Assembly: GCA_023014335.1 (NCBI GenBank)
Contig: JAECYW010000020.1
Location: 124,001 to 188,000, forward strand
Source of the DNA: Galerina marginata
Lineage: Eukaryota; Basidiomycota; Agaricomycetes; Agaricales; Galerinaceae
DNA: 64,000 nucleotides
Reading direction: 5' to 3'
Below are positions 46,985 through 57,690 of this stretch, piece after piece. The notes under the pieces are model-generated. The model saw only the letters and a program-made list of their open reading frames with translations. It did not search any database and had not been told where the DNA came from. Made by a program: the position numbers and the translations under genes. Position 1 is the stretch's first letter; each line of letters begins with the position of its first letter.

Positions 46985-47617
46985 TTACATAGGACCTGAG
47001 CCGTCGATAATGGCTTCAGTGTTGTGTTGAAGTTCCTTGTAAACACGTTTTTCCAACTGTTCACGATCATGTCGAATAGTGAGTAATTTCTCGAGAGTCC
47101 CTTCTGGATGCTGAACATATAAAGGTCCATTGAATGGGTACCTGTCTGTAGCGCGATCCCCACCAACCCTTTCATGATCCCACGTTGCAATCCATTCAAG
47201 CTCTTTTTCCTCGACTCTTCCTTCACTGATCAGCCATTTCTGCACTGCAATATCAATTGCTCCAGGATTTTTTACGATCAATTCAAGGTTCCACCACATT
47301 GGATCGGTTTTTCTGTTAGTCGATACTCGACTTGTGACGAGCATGATGCGGTCTTGGCGTAGTGACGTACTTCCTGGAGCCCAAGTAGCAACGGCTAGGA
47401 TATTGGGCTTATCATCGGGCTTCAAGCCGTACTGTGACTTTTGTTCTCTTGACCAAGGATGCTCAGCAAGCCAGAAATTTATGGGAAATTCCAAATTCTC
47501 TTCAGTGAACCCCCGGCTAGCTATAGGGACGTTGGTCATGATTTTTTCTGCAGTTTCAAATGTCATCAGGTATCCTCGGAGCTTTGGCAGCGAGTAAACG
47601 AATGATTCGAGTTGCAT
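46985..47617 (-). CDS. Protein of unknown function, ~210 aa, block B copy
   Basis: Single exon from the ATG at 47617. It matches the block A protein (29,757-30,356) closely over about 190 residues, sharing FWLAEHPWSREQKS and MWWNLEL. A small indel near the end changes the frame so that the tail differs (ending GSGPM) and the protein is longer by about 11 residues. The central part is unbroken. Function unknown. Confidence 0.65.
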   Translation of the reverse strand: MQLESFVYSLPKLRGYLMTFETAEKIMTNVPIASRGFTEENLEFPINFWLAEHPWSREQKSQYGLKPDDKPNILAVATWAPGSTSLRQDRIMLVTSRVSTNRKTDPMWWNLELIVKNPGAIDIAVQKWLISEGRVEEKELEWIATWDHERVGGDRATDRYPFNGPLYVQHPEGTLEKLLTIRHDREQLEKRVYKELQHNTEAIIDGSGPM

Positions 47618-48481
47618 TCTCTGTCTCTGGTTGTTTTCAGTGCCCTCGTGTTGTTAAAAGTGGAAGTGCACTTACGTGTGGTAGGTTCAGTTTCGTTTTG
47701 TCGGTTGAAGGAGTCGGATGATGAAAAAGATAGTAGTTTTGACTGACCTTTTATACTTATGTACAGGGCCCGGAATGGCATGTGGCGTCTCCAAACTCTC
47801 CTCTTTCTAAACCGGACTCGTGAAATGAAAAAAAAAATTTGACATCAAGTAACAAGAACTTATCGCACAACAAGAAGTTATCGCACAACGTTCCAACAAC
47901 GTTCGGGAATCTGACCACCTTCTGCGCAGCCTTTTACGGAAGTGGCCATCAAATTTCAATTGGGACCTTCCCTATTGCGGTCCTACGCCAGACTCCAGTT
48001 ATAGCTATTAGTTGAACTATTTAATGCTTGATCAGTGCCTCTTCTTTTCTTAATCGGAGTCAATGGTACTCCCGCACGAGATGGCCGGGATCTTGTCTAC
48101 AACAACAAGGTGTTAAATTTGGAACTTTTCACGCTTCACATACTTATTAATAAAGAAACACAAAGACTTTCAGGAATTAGAAGCCTAATCGATATCCCAC
48201 ATTCCCGAGTCAGGCTACAAATGGCAGCCTTGAAGCTGTTCTTTCCAACAAGAAGAGGCTTTTCAGACGGGAAGGTGAATTCTTTATCTAGAGCCTTCTA
48301 TAAAAGTGGCCTGGTTCAACCGCATTCTTCATTGAATAATCCCCTTTCATATTCTGTTGAATTCGCCTCACAACTGGAAACTTGGCAAAACCAAAGTACG
48401 GTGTGCACTCATGATTTATCCATGGATCCATGGAATTAACTGACATTGCGATAAGGCAGAGTCAACGCATACATATACATC
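47618..48481. other. Left part of the block B-specific insert and its flank
   Basis: Homology with block A is lost near 47,905. An open frame at 48,035-48,439 has no domain and no link to the following gene. Two near-copies of ACTTATCGCACAACA occur at about 47,859-47,890. Confidence 0.4.
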
Positions 48482-49124
48482 ATGGTACAAGAATCTATTG
48501 TAATTCCACGTTGGATTATTACGCGACTGCAGAATCTGGCTGATGAACCTGTCACATACGAGGCTTCCTTCCTTGGAGTCCACAGCTCCTACCTCATGAG
48601 CTTTCTTTCCTTTTCATGGTTTCATGGTTAAACCACAGGCACGACTGAGAGCCACTGCCAACAACGAAACTGAAGGAAAAGGACATCGCACCACCAGTTC
48701 CACTGATTCCACTGATTCCACTGATTCCTACAACCAAATAGTTTCACGACAGGCGAATGACGACGTGCCTGACTTTATGGTCACCCTTTCTACTGGAAGC
48801 CTAAAGGGCGATATCCCTGTTCTGTGTTGGGAAATGAAGAGAAACACAAGAGATTACTCCAACACATCCGTGCAGTTCTCGCGCTACCACAGCTGGGTTG
48901 TGGAATATCTTAGCCAACATCGTGGATACACCTTCTTTATGGTTTTGGTTGAAAAGAACGACTGCGAAATTTGGACTGTTTATTGTGACCGTGACACCGG
49001 CGTTATGCACACAAACACAGAATTTACGTTCATGGACTCGGGGAAAATCCGCCAGCTCTTGGTCAGAATCAAAAGGGGAGGGCACCCAGTGCAGACCGAG
49101 ACTATAATTGTGAACGTTGACTAA
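48482..49124 (+). pseudogene. PD-(D/E)XK nuclease-like gene, probably frameshifted
   Basis: A frame from the ATG at 48482 reads IVIPRWIITRLQNLADEP and YEASFLGVHSSYLMSFL, then stops near 48,630. A second frame, shifted by one base, starts with MVKPQARLRA at 48627 and continues to the TAA at 49122-49124. The two parts together match, as I remember it, one family of fungal proteins with a PD-(D/E)XK-like core: VPDFMV, then LCWEMKRN, where Asp and Glu-x-Lys would be the catalytic set. The join lies in a tandem TTTCATGG duplication, and no intron fits. The second frame also holds three STD repeats coded by a 9-bp tandem. It is found only in block B. Confidence 0.5.
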
Positions 49125-49343
49125 ATGCGATCATTAATATTGGGTGTTGTACGTGCAGGCGACGGTAGAATTTATTGTACGCCGCGGCATTGGAATTCTT
49201 TGTACATGGCCATGGATGGATAAAAATGACAAGTTTCTCGAGTATCACACTGAAAGGAAAATAGGTGTTTGTATGAAAGGTCGCAACGACCAGTAGCACC
49301 TGAAATTCTGGAGATTGGCAAATAAGCAAGGCTCACAGAAAAT

Positions 49344-50216
49344 CTACCAATCCTCTTCCTCTTCAAACTCGTAACCCATCGCCTTGTATCTTTCCACCAA
49401 AACGTCCAAATCTTCTGGAAACAAGCCACCATGCGAAACGATCAGAGAGAGGCTGCGCTTGTTACTGTCCATACCGTCCAGCATCTTCATCGTCACCTGC
49501 AGCTCCCAGAGAAAATCCGTGTAGGCTACTTGCGACGCTGTGCTCATCTCCGCCCTAGTCATTACGCGTCTAAATGCCAGTTTCTCCAAGTAGCGCCCGC
49601 GAATAATACTGTGCAGGCCTTGCAATAGTCTTTCCATAGTGTATCCGCCGAAGAATGAGCAGACATTGCCAAAACCAAAACCACCGCCGAATAGCATGGC
49701 TTCCTTCTCGAGGACTGCTTCCCGCGAGAATGGATCGGAAGTCCAACAGGCAATGGCATCAGGAAAATCACTTCGCGGCCGACGTTTTCCTGGACCAATG
49801 TACGCCATTGAGAACCACGCGATGATGTAATAAAAAGACTCCAAGTCGTCGAGATAGTCGAGAGGATAGGTCTTGCGTCCGAGAATCGAGTTCGAGAGCG
49901 CCATGACAGACTGGAACATCGGGTTTTTGAAAGTCTGATTTTTTGTTGCCTTCAGGAAGCCGCGCTCTCTGGAGGTTGGCGACGAACAGCCGAGGTAAAG
50001 AATGTCGGGATTAACATTGCTGTGGATAGTGCCACTGGTCTCCCAGACTTTTTGGTGATCTGAACGAAAGGTGATTGAGATAATAACCGTAAACATAGAT
50101 GGAGGTATGACAGTACCCAAAATGGCATCGTATACAGCTCCGAGAATTTCTTGGGGAGTTTCGAAGTACTCGACTTTACGCGGAGGTCGATATTCATTGG
50201 TACGAGAGGACGACAT
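49344..50216 (-). CDS. FunK1-type protein kinase C-lobe fragment, block B copy
   Basis: A 290-aa single-exon frame, the same length as the block A copy, with scattered substitutions (for example MTWEEMN in A against MTRAEMS in B). The kinase-like part (DDLESFYYIIAWFSMAY) is unchanged. It has no ATP-binding or catalytic motifs. Equal length and openness in both blocks argue that the short form is real. Confidence 0.65.
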   Translation of the reverse strand: MSSSRTNEYRPPRKVEYFETPQEILGAVYDAILGTVIPPSMFTVIISITFRSDHQKVWETSGTIHSNVNPDILYLGCSSPTSRERGFLKATKNQTFKNPMFQSVMALSNSILGRKTYPLDYLDDLESFYYIIAWFSMAYIGPGKRRPRSDFPDAIACWTSDPFSREAVLEKEAMLFGGGFGFGNVCSFFGGYTMERLLQGLHSIIRGRYLEKLAFRRVMTRAEMSTASQVAYTDFLWELQVTMKMLDGMDSNKRSLSLIVSHGGLFPEDLDVLVERYKAMGYEFEEEEDW

Positions 50217-51053
50217 GAGTGAGGATCCTGGTCCTTAAAGGAGGAGTTTTCCGTTAGCAGCGGTGACCTCGAAAGCGTCCATTTTAATAGGATTTCACTC
50301 CTTAGAGATGGGCCATTGAATGTGCCACCGGCCAAATGGCAGAGAGGGTAAATTTCCTAGTTAGGTATCCATGAGTTGGTCAACGTCCATTGTCTGCGCC
50401 GGTGCGTTACTGGGCCGTGTATTTTTGCCCCGTGAGGTCCTGCATACCTCTTCTGCCGACGACAATGGGGTCAGCGCTCAGCTTTGGAGAATGATTCATG
50501 AACCCAACACGAGGTTGGGTCCCGATGCCGGATCAGCCTCCTCCACTTCAGACCACCGGTCATGTTAATTACGTCGACCCGGTAGTACCAGAGAAATCAG
50601 GCAAAATATTGACCTGGAGCTACTAGTACTCAGCGAATCAATGTGAAATCGTGGCTCAAGCTACATATCTGCCGACGATACCACCAATTGCCTCTGCTGA
50701 TAGGTAGTAACTCGTTTTTCAGTCACGTCCCGGTAGGCTTGCTAATATTGCATTGCAATAGCACAAGGTTTTCTCCAGAGGTATTCGAAAGACAAGAGGA
50801 ATAGTAGCATGACGAAAAGCGTGAATGATTGAAATTTGAAATTTGAAAGATGGGTGGGCTCGAATCGAATCCGGCGTTCTGTAATTCCCCAGCCCGCGGG
50901 AAATCTTATCAACAGCATCACGTTACTTCCGTGGTCCAACCATGGGCTGAAGCCGTTGCGGCATTGAGCTTGTTCTTGGACTGCACCCCTACACCATCTC
51001 GGAAAGGAGCTCACGTCAATGAGCCACAAGAACCAACTGCTTCCGCCTCATCC
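50217..51053. promoter_or_regulatory. Divergent upstream region of the kinase-like and MYND genes, block B
   Basis: Counterpart of 31,726-32,562. From 50,539 it is identical to block A. Confidence 0.5.
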
Positions 51054-52111
51054 ATGAAGATGGAGAAAAGAAGAATCCCAGTCACAGGCGTACGGTGCTA
51101 TGCTTGTTATAAACCTCCAAAAGACAAGCCGTTCTCCAATTGCGCTCGAGTGAGTGGGCGCTTTGCTGTGAAAGGAGCACGGGAATGGATGGCACTGATT
51201 TATATTTCCTCTTAATAGTGCAAAATGGTGGTGTACTGTTCCAGAAAGGTATCATCCTTGAGTTCGATATGCGATAGCTCAGGTACTGATTAACTTTCAG
51301 TGCCAGAAGAAGGATTGGTGTGTTATCTCAAATTCTTTATCGCTACCTACCTCAATGTTTATTTGGTACAGGCCAGAGCACAAAAAGGCTTGCACAGACA
51401 CCCACACGGATACACAGTTTGCTGCGAAGTGCCTTCATCGACTTCCGGAAGACCTAGGGATAATGCTGTCCCTCGAGATGGCTTTGGCTGAAGACTACTT
51501 TGCCGCGTTCCTTGCAGCACCAGATTGCCGCCAGATGTGGTTTTTCGATGCGACGCTCTGCATCACGCCATGCAAAGAGGAAGACTGGAACGCGCTCACA
51601 TCTCCAGACATCCCACTCACCCCGCTCCTCGATAAACCTATGCCTGGCGTGTTGACGCTTCTGCATTTTGATATTTGCACAGAGGACCGCCCTTGGGTCA
51701 AGGACAACCGCGCAAAGTGGGGCGCGCTTCGGGAGCTTGATGATGAGCATGGAAATGAGGACTGCCATACCGTCCTCATGTCGTTTTTCTTTAGAGACAT
51801 CCCGATGTATTCTATGCCTCTCACCGTGCACCCGGCACAGGTTGACCTGGCTTCCCAGAAACATTCACCTGGGGTTAGTGCACAATATGATGGACGACGT
51901 ATGCTGAAGTCCATCCAACGGTGGGTTGAGTTTCTGTTTCGAAATGCGCATTTGGGAAAGCTGACTCATCTTATCTTATCTTAGGCGTGTTAATTTCGAA
52001 CTGGGATCTGGAGATGAAGCTGGTGCAAAAAAGTTGAGACATCATCTGGGAACCGACGATAAAATAGGGTTGAGAAAACTGGCGACAGAATATTCCAAAA
52101 CCCCAGGCTAA
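51054..52111 (+). CDS. MYND-type zinc-finger protein, block B copy
   Basis: Same exon structure and complete MYND ligands as the block A copy, with the ATG at 51054 and TAA at 52109-52111. The first ~340 bp are identical to block A; later differences are few and include loss of one Glu codon near 51,685 and ten bases more in the last intron. The last donor is GTGGGT rather than GTGCGT. No disabling change was seen, so both copies may be expressed. Confidence 0.8.
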
Positions 52112-52625
52112 GCATTACTTATGTCTGCATACGACTCTATGGCTTTACGTGTTGAGACGAGTTACCGACTAACGAGCACTTGCCGCGAGAGGCACTTTGA
52201 CGGATGGTCAGTGCAGTGACTGTTCTTCTCGGCGCTGGAGCCATCGCAAGGAACATAACCAGAAAGCCCTGTATGTTGTTCTAAATATTATTACTCTTCT
52301 TGTTGGTTTATTGTGGCTAAATATTGAAAATCCTACGTATATAGTGAATTTGAACATTGAACATCAAACACCGACAGTAATATTCATCACTCTGAAATAG
52401 CCAACTGCCTGCAACATTTCCTCCTTGTCCTCTGCCTACAACGCGACCGCTGACTGTTATCCTAACCCTTGCACAGTCCATCGATAATTATAGCGCACTT
52501 GACACGCTGTCCTACTTGACACGGGGCTGTACAGATATGAGAAAGTGCATTGCACTGCATGGCGAATGCGAGTTCACCCCTCCCATCTTCCTCCCTTACG
52601 GTCGTAGTCCCTCTTGTCTCTCAAT
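52112..52625. other. Intergenic stretch upstream of the block B NLR
   Basis: Homologous to the block A interval with several short deletions. No coding support. Confidence 0.4.
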
Positions 52626-55600
52626 ATGGCGACCAACAAAGCATTGCTACTTAGCGCGATCCTAGGAGGTAAGAACAGCGATACCGACGTTGTTTTCTAC
52701 TGATCGTTATCTAGGTATCAAGGTTGAATGCGACGTTGAAAATGGGAAATGGAAAACACAATCACAGTACTTTGTACGGATTTCTGTGGCTGACAAGGAG
52801 GTTGCGAAATCTACAAACTCCAAACCCCGCTCGTCAGTGCTCAAATGGGAGTGGAGTGCAAACAATCAAATGTAGGTCTTGGTCTTGTGATAGAACTCTC
52901 GGTCGATAATCTCATATCCACCTTTCGGAATTAGCTGGTTCGAGCCGTCGTCAATGCTGAAGGCTGAGCTTTACCGTGCATCTCGCACCCACATTGATCG
53001 GTTGAATGATCTTGTTGGACAGTACTCGTAGAAATGCTTGACCATAGTGAGTACAATGTTTGCTATACGCGCGCATTCGGGTTGAAGACACTTTAATTAG
53101 ACGCCAGTTTTGATCTAATGGATAAGAAAGGCGACCCTGTTCGTGCTAAGATGAAGATAGTTCTGTCACCCACGTCCGAATCTGACGACGATATCAAAGT
53201 ATTCATGGAAAAGGTGGACACTGATGTTTCTCGCCTCCCAAGCCATGGTACTATGTGGAACGCTGTTTCAACGGTCGGGAAAACATTGCAGTTGACCAAG
53301 AATATTATGGATAGTCTCTCACAGGTACGCCATTATTGTCTCTGTCTGATTCTCCCTCATGCAAATTGGTAATCCCCGTGACCAGGCACACCCGATACTC
53401 AAAGCATCGTGGACCATCCTGTCCAGTCTTTACCAGGTGATTTGTCCTACGAAATTTCAAACAAATGGATATAAATATCAGATATTTCTTGGACAGGCTG
53501 TACAGGAGACCGATCTTCAAGATGAATCTGTATGAGACCTAGCTCGTACCTTGCGCGAAATGCTGGCAACTGCAAATAAGTTTCGTAATCTGGAAGAGAT
53601 CCCGAACATGCCCAATGTCGTCGAGGAGATTGGCCATCAATCAATACAGGTCGCGTCTCTCATTCACGAATATGCCAAATTGTCTTTTGCAAGTGATTAA
53701 ATCACACTCTTTCTTAATCGTGTCAAAATTAATGACCATTTGCTTGTAGGGCGCACTGGAGAAATCCAAATATTGGGTCCAAAATCACGTATTGAGAAAT
53801 GCCAAAAGAGCTGCGCCGCTCTGAAGGTTAAGCTCTCTGATAGGATCAATGTTGACACGAACACTCGAGTAAGGAAGATCGAGGATCGCCAGCTAGGTAC
53901 GTCCAACTTCCTTTTTGTTTGTTTTGATAATTGATAATGATTCGTTCAATTCGCTTAGCGGACAAGATTGACAAGTGGCTGTCCCCACCTGACAGCTCCA
54001 GGTTTCGCAATGAAGCGCACAAAAAACGTGAGGTCAACACCTGCTCCTGGTTTCTCAACGGTGAGCGATTCATTAGGTGGCGAGAAAACCCTGGGTTTCT
54101 TTGGGTTAAGGGAAAGCGTAAGTCTCTCGGCTCATTCATTTGAATTCACATGCTCAACAGTTCTATAGCGGGATGTGGTAAAAGCATTCTGTGGTGAGTC
54201 CCCTCTTCATGAGCGGTACAATAGTGTGAATGACAACTCGTCTTTTCAGTTCCTCGATTATTGATGAACTGTCCAAACCGGATTCGTCGCTTGGAGTCGC
54301 ATACTTCTTCTTCGACGGAAGGGACGGCCAGGCGGATCAACAGCGCCACGACAAGCTCATCCGATCCCTGATTTCACAGTTCTCTGACACGCGCCACGGT
54401 GGTATACCCATAGAATTGGCAGAACTGTACAGAAACTGTGGAGCTCACCAACCATTGGACGACCAGCTTCAGGACACTCTGCGAGATATTCTCAACGGAT
54501 TCTCAAATGCATACATCGTCATTGATGCCCTTGATGAGTGCACTGACCGCGAAGAGATGTTGAAATGGGTCAATAAACTTGTCATGGATACAGATGGGAA
54601 AGTGAAAAACCTTCACATCTTGGTCACCAGTCGTCCCTTGCGAGATATTAAGGACATTTTCGAGGGGCTTGACCCACATTCAATTGATGTCAGTGAGGCG
54701 ACTGAAAATCAGGACATTATAGAGTATCTGAAGCTTCAAATGAATTCGAAATCTACATTCAAAAAGTACGATGAAGATACTCAAAAGAATATAGAATCAG
54801 AATTGGCCAAGCGCGCGGAGGGATCGTACGTTTCTCCTCACCATCTATTCAAGTGGCTAATACTATTCCAAGGTTTCGCTGGGTTGCATTGCAGCTTTCT
54901 GAGTTGGGCAAATGTGCAAGCATAACTGAAATAACCACTCAACTCGCAGAACTGCCAAAGGGTCTGGATGAAAGCTATAACCGAATCCTGAGGACAATTG
55001 ACGAAAAACACCATGCCCACACCAGGACATTCCTGCAGTGGTTGGCCTTTTCTCAGCGTCCGATGAAAATTTCCGAAATCGCTGAAACAATCACGGTAGA
55101 CTTCACCTCAGATGGTCCAGTTTTTGTCCCAGGAAACAGGTATCCCGATCCACAGGACGTCCTTATGCGGTGTTCAGGTCTTGTGAGTGAATCAGAGGGT
55201 AAGTAGTTTTGGCTTAATCCTGCATTTCAGTCATTGCTGACAGTGAAGACAGGTACTCTTAGACTCTCTCACTTCTCTGTCAAGGAATATCTCCTTTCTA
55301 CAGGTGTCGAAGAAATTTTCAGAATCAGCGAGAAACCTGCTCATTCAAAGATCTCGGAAATCTCAATTGCCTACCTTCTACAATTCGACTCATTTGAGCC
55401 TTTGACGAAGGCTATGCTTGATGACTCGCCACTTGCAGAGTATGCAGCTGAGCATTGGATTGACCATGCAAAATCCGGGGGGATGGAGTCTGACCTTGTA
55501 AAGTTGATCTTGCAATTTTTCACTCCTGACACTGCTCCTCTCACAAATTGGGTCCGGATATGGAATATCGACTCAGATGGCGATCCATGGGATCCCCATC

Positions 55601-56469
55601 AGGTCCTTTCAATGGACAGGGACAAAGTTTGTTCCCCACTTTATTATGCCTCGCTAGCTGGAATGCAAGAAGTTTCATATGTCCTACTACATAGAGGGGA
55701 AACTGCAAATTCGAAGGGAGAAACATATGGGAATGCTCTCCAGGCAGCTTCATATGCAGGTCATGAAGGGATTGTGAGTCTGCTGCTTGAGAAGGAGGCA
55801 AATGTGAATACACAAGGAGGATATTATGGAAATGCCCTCCAGGCAGCGTCATATAAAGGTCACGAAGGGATCGTGAATCTGCTGCTTGAGAAGGGGGCAA
55901 ACGTGAATGCACAAGGAGGATATTTTGGAAATGCCCTCCAGGCAGCGTCGTTTGGAGGTCACGAAGGGATCGTGAATCTGCTGCTTGATAAGGGGGCAAA
56001 TGTGAACGCACAAGGAGGGTATTATGGGAATGCACTCCAGGCAGCGTCACTTGAAGGAAGCAAAGGGATCGTGAATCTGCTGCTTGAGAAGGGGGCAAAT
56101 GTGAACGCACAAGGAGGGTATTATGGGAACGCGCTCCAGGCAGCATTGTTTGAACGTCACGAAGAGATTGTGAATCTACTGCTTGAGAAAGGGGCAAATG
56201 TGAATGCACAAGGAGGATATTATTGGGACGCGCTCCAGGCAGCGTCATGTAGAGGAGATGAAGGGATCGTAAGTCTGCTGCTTGAGAAGGGGGCAAGCGT
56301 GAACGCACAAGGAGGAATTTATGGAAATGCGCTCCAGGCAGCGGCATATCAAGGACACAAAGGGACCGTGACTCTACTGCTTAAGAAAAGGGCACAGGTG
56401 ACTGAATTGGCACTATCGCGGGCGTCAAATCCTACTATCCTGAAGCTGCTTACGGAGGCAAAACAGTGA
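52626..56469 (+). pseudogene. C2-like/NACHT/ankyrin NLR, block B copy, disrupted N-terminal half
   Basis: Aligned to the intact block A gene, this copy lacks 10 bases after 53,025, which brings TAG (53029-53031) into frame, and has TGA at 53533-53535 where block A has CGA. One intron donor near 53,695 is weakened (GTGATT). From the NACHT domain on, exons are open: GKPGCGKS-I across the same micro-exon, DALDE, TSRPLRD and 7 ankyrin units. A TAG at 55,205-55,207 lies inside an intron and is harmless. A shortened NACHT-ankyrin protein could start internally; without that this is a pseudogene. Confidence 0.8.
55712..56405 (+). repeat. 99-bp ankyrin-coding array, 7 units
   Basis: Seven units of the same 33-residue ankyrin type as block A. 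Here most units begin with GGYYGNALQAAS, and unit-to-unit differences are larger than in block A. Confidence 0.9.
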
Positions 56470-57690
56470 GTCGACTTACATAATAGAGATGCAATTACTT
56501 CAAATTGGTTCATGATACTCATCCCATTGCCTTTTCTCAGGTCCCAGGAATCCACATCTGCCGTCATAGCAGCTAGTAATATTTAGGTGGCGGACCTGGA
56601 ACGTCAATGAACTTCAGCCAATTCCATGCCAATTCGTCAGTGATCACTCACCGAACACTCCTTTTTCACGGTCTTCCCAGTCTCTTATCTTTGTCGATTA
56701 GCGTAGTACGCATTACGATTATACAGAACTCTGACCCGGAGCTTTGGAATACGAATGATAGTAGCACTCTGAGTGTCAGTTTTGGACAAGTTTAGGTTTA
56801 CCTTCAAGTTTCCGGACTTCTATTTCCGTCCTTGACGGCGCTCTTTCTTTAGCGTGTTTCAACCACCCCCCTGCTCCTTTCCGCCCTCCAGTTAAGTCGA
56901 CCTTCCGTCTGTCTTCCCACCAGGCTATCTAACATGGCCGAAGCGACACCCAACGCCGCTCCGAGTGCCCCTCCCCTCCGGTAAGGGTTGTGGGTCGGAA
57001 ATTGGAGGTTGACGAAGGATATTCAAGTTGGGTGAGGGATAACAAACCAGGTACGAAAACAACCCCCGCGGTGCAGCTAAGCCACACCTCACCGCATCCC
57101 AGCGCTGGTGACTGGTCAGCTCGTCGCCAGTCCATGCAACCCCACGTTTGACGCCACGACACAGTAACGACAGGCAAATACACCGACCATCTGCGAGGTC
57201 CGTTGCGCCAGGCGTCCTCACATCAGCTGGAACCTATCGCGCAGGTGTTGAGGGTATCGTTCCATTTCTGTTGTCGTAGGTACTCAACGTTCAACCTCCC
57301 ACCGCTTCCGCTTCCACCCGTCGCGCCTTCACTGGTCACATTGCCTCCACCCTTCGAGGAGGGTAACGCCGTGCCACTGTCGCCTCCTGCACAGTGACCT
57401 GACCTGCCCGCGAGCCCACAACCCCGAAAAGGACGGTCCCAACACCACAATCCGAACAAAGACCATCCCGAGAGGAAGCAGTCAGGGCCAACGACCTGGA
57501 GCTACCGCTTTCCCGCTTCGCCCGTGAATCCTCCCAACCCCGTTGTTCATTTTCTAACCACATCGCGAGCCTCTAGACGTATCAGCGACGGCGAAGTCAC
57601 TGTCCTGCTACGTATATCAACCATGCCATGCCATGTCGGCTGTCCTGACCCATCCGGACCACCAACACGGAATAGTCGAGGCCGCTGCCC
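56470..57690. other. Tail of block B, no clear gene
   Basis: Counterpart of 39,098-40,225. A short frame begins MAEATP at 56,934 and meets a GTAAGG donor, but later exons could not be chained. Pro/Arg-rich frames follow. It may be a decayed multi-exon gene. Confidence 0.35.

Larger units (their letters stand above)
40990..57690 (+). repeat. Tandem duplication, block B
   Basis: Second copy of the block A gene order. It is longer mainly because it keeps the ~1.35 kb ATPase 5' region and has a ~1.23 kb insert near 47,906-49,130, partly offset by a shorter ankyrin array. Edges are by eye. Confidence 0.85.

Noticed and set aside
48035..48439. 134-codon frame in the block B insert
   Set aside because: No domain, no splice link to the nuclease-like gene and no counterpart in block A; probably chance.
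55205..55207. TAG that seems to break the block B NLR where block A reads through
   Set aside because: It lies inside a 54-bp GT-AG intron that also exists in block A, where it happens to be open. The real lesions are at 53,029 and 53,533.
25130..57690. The two blocks as an assembly duplication of one locus
   Set aside because: They differ by substitutions throughout, by several large indels and by array length. Two haplotypes placed in tandem cannot be fully excluded without read depth, which is noted in the finding.
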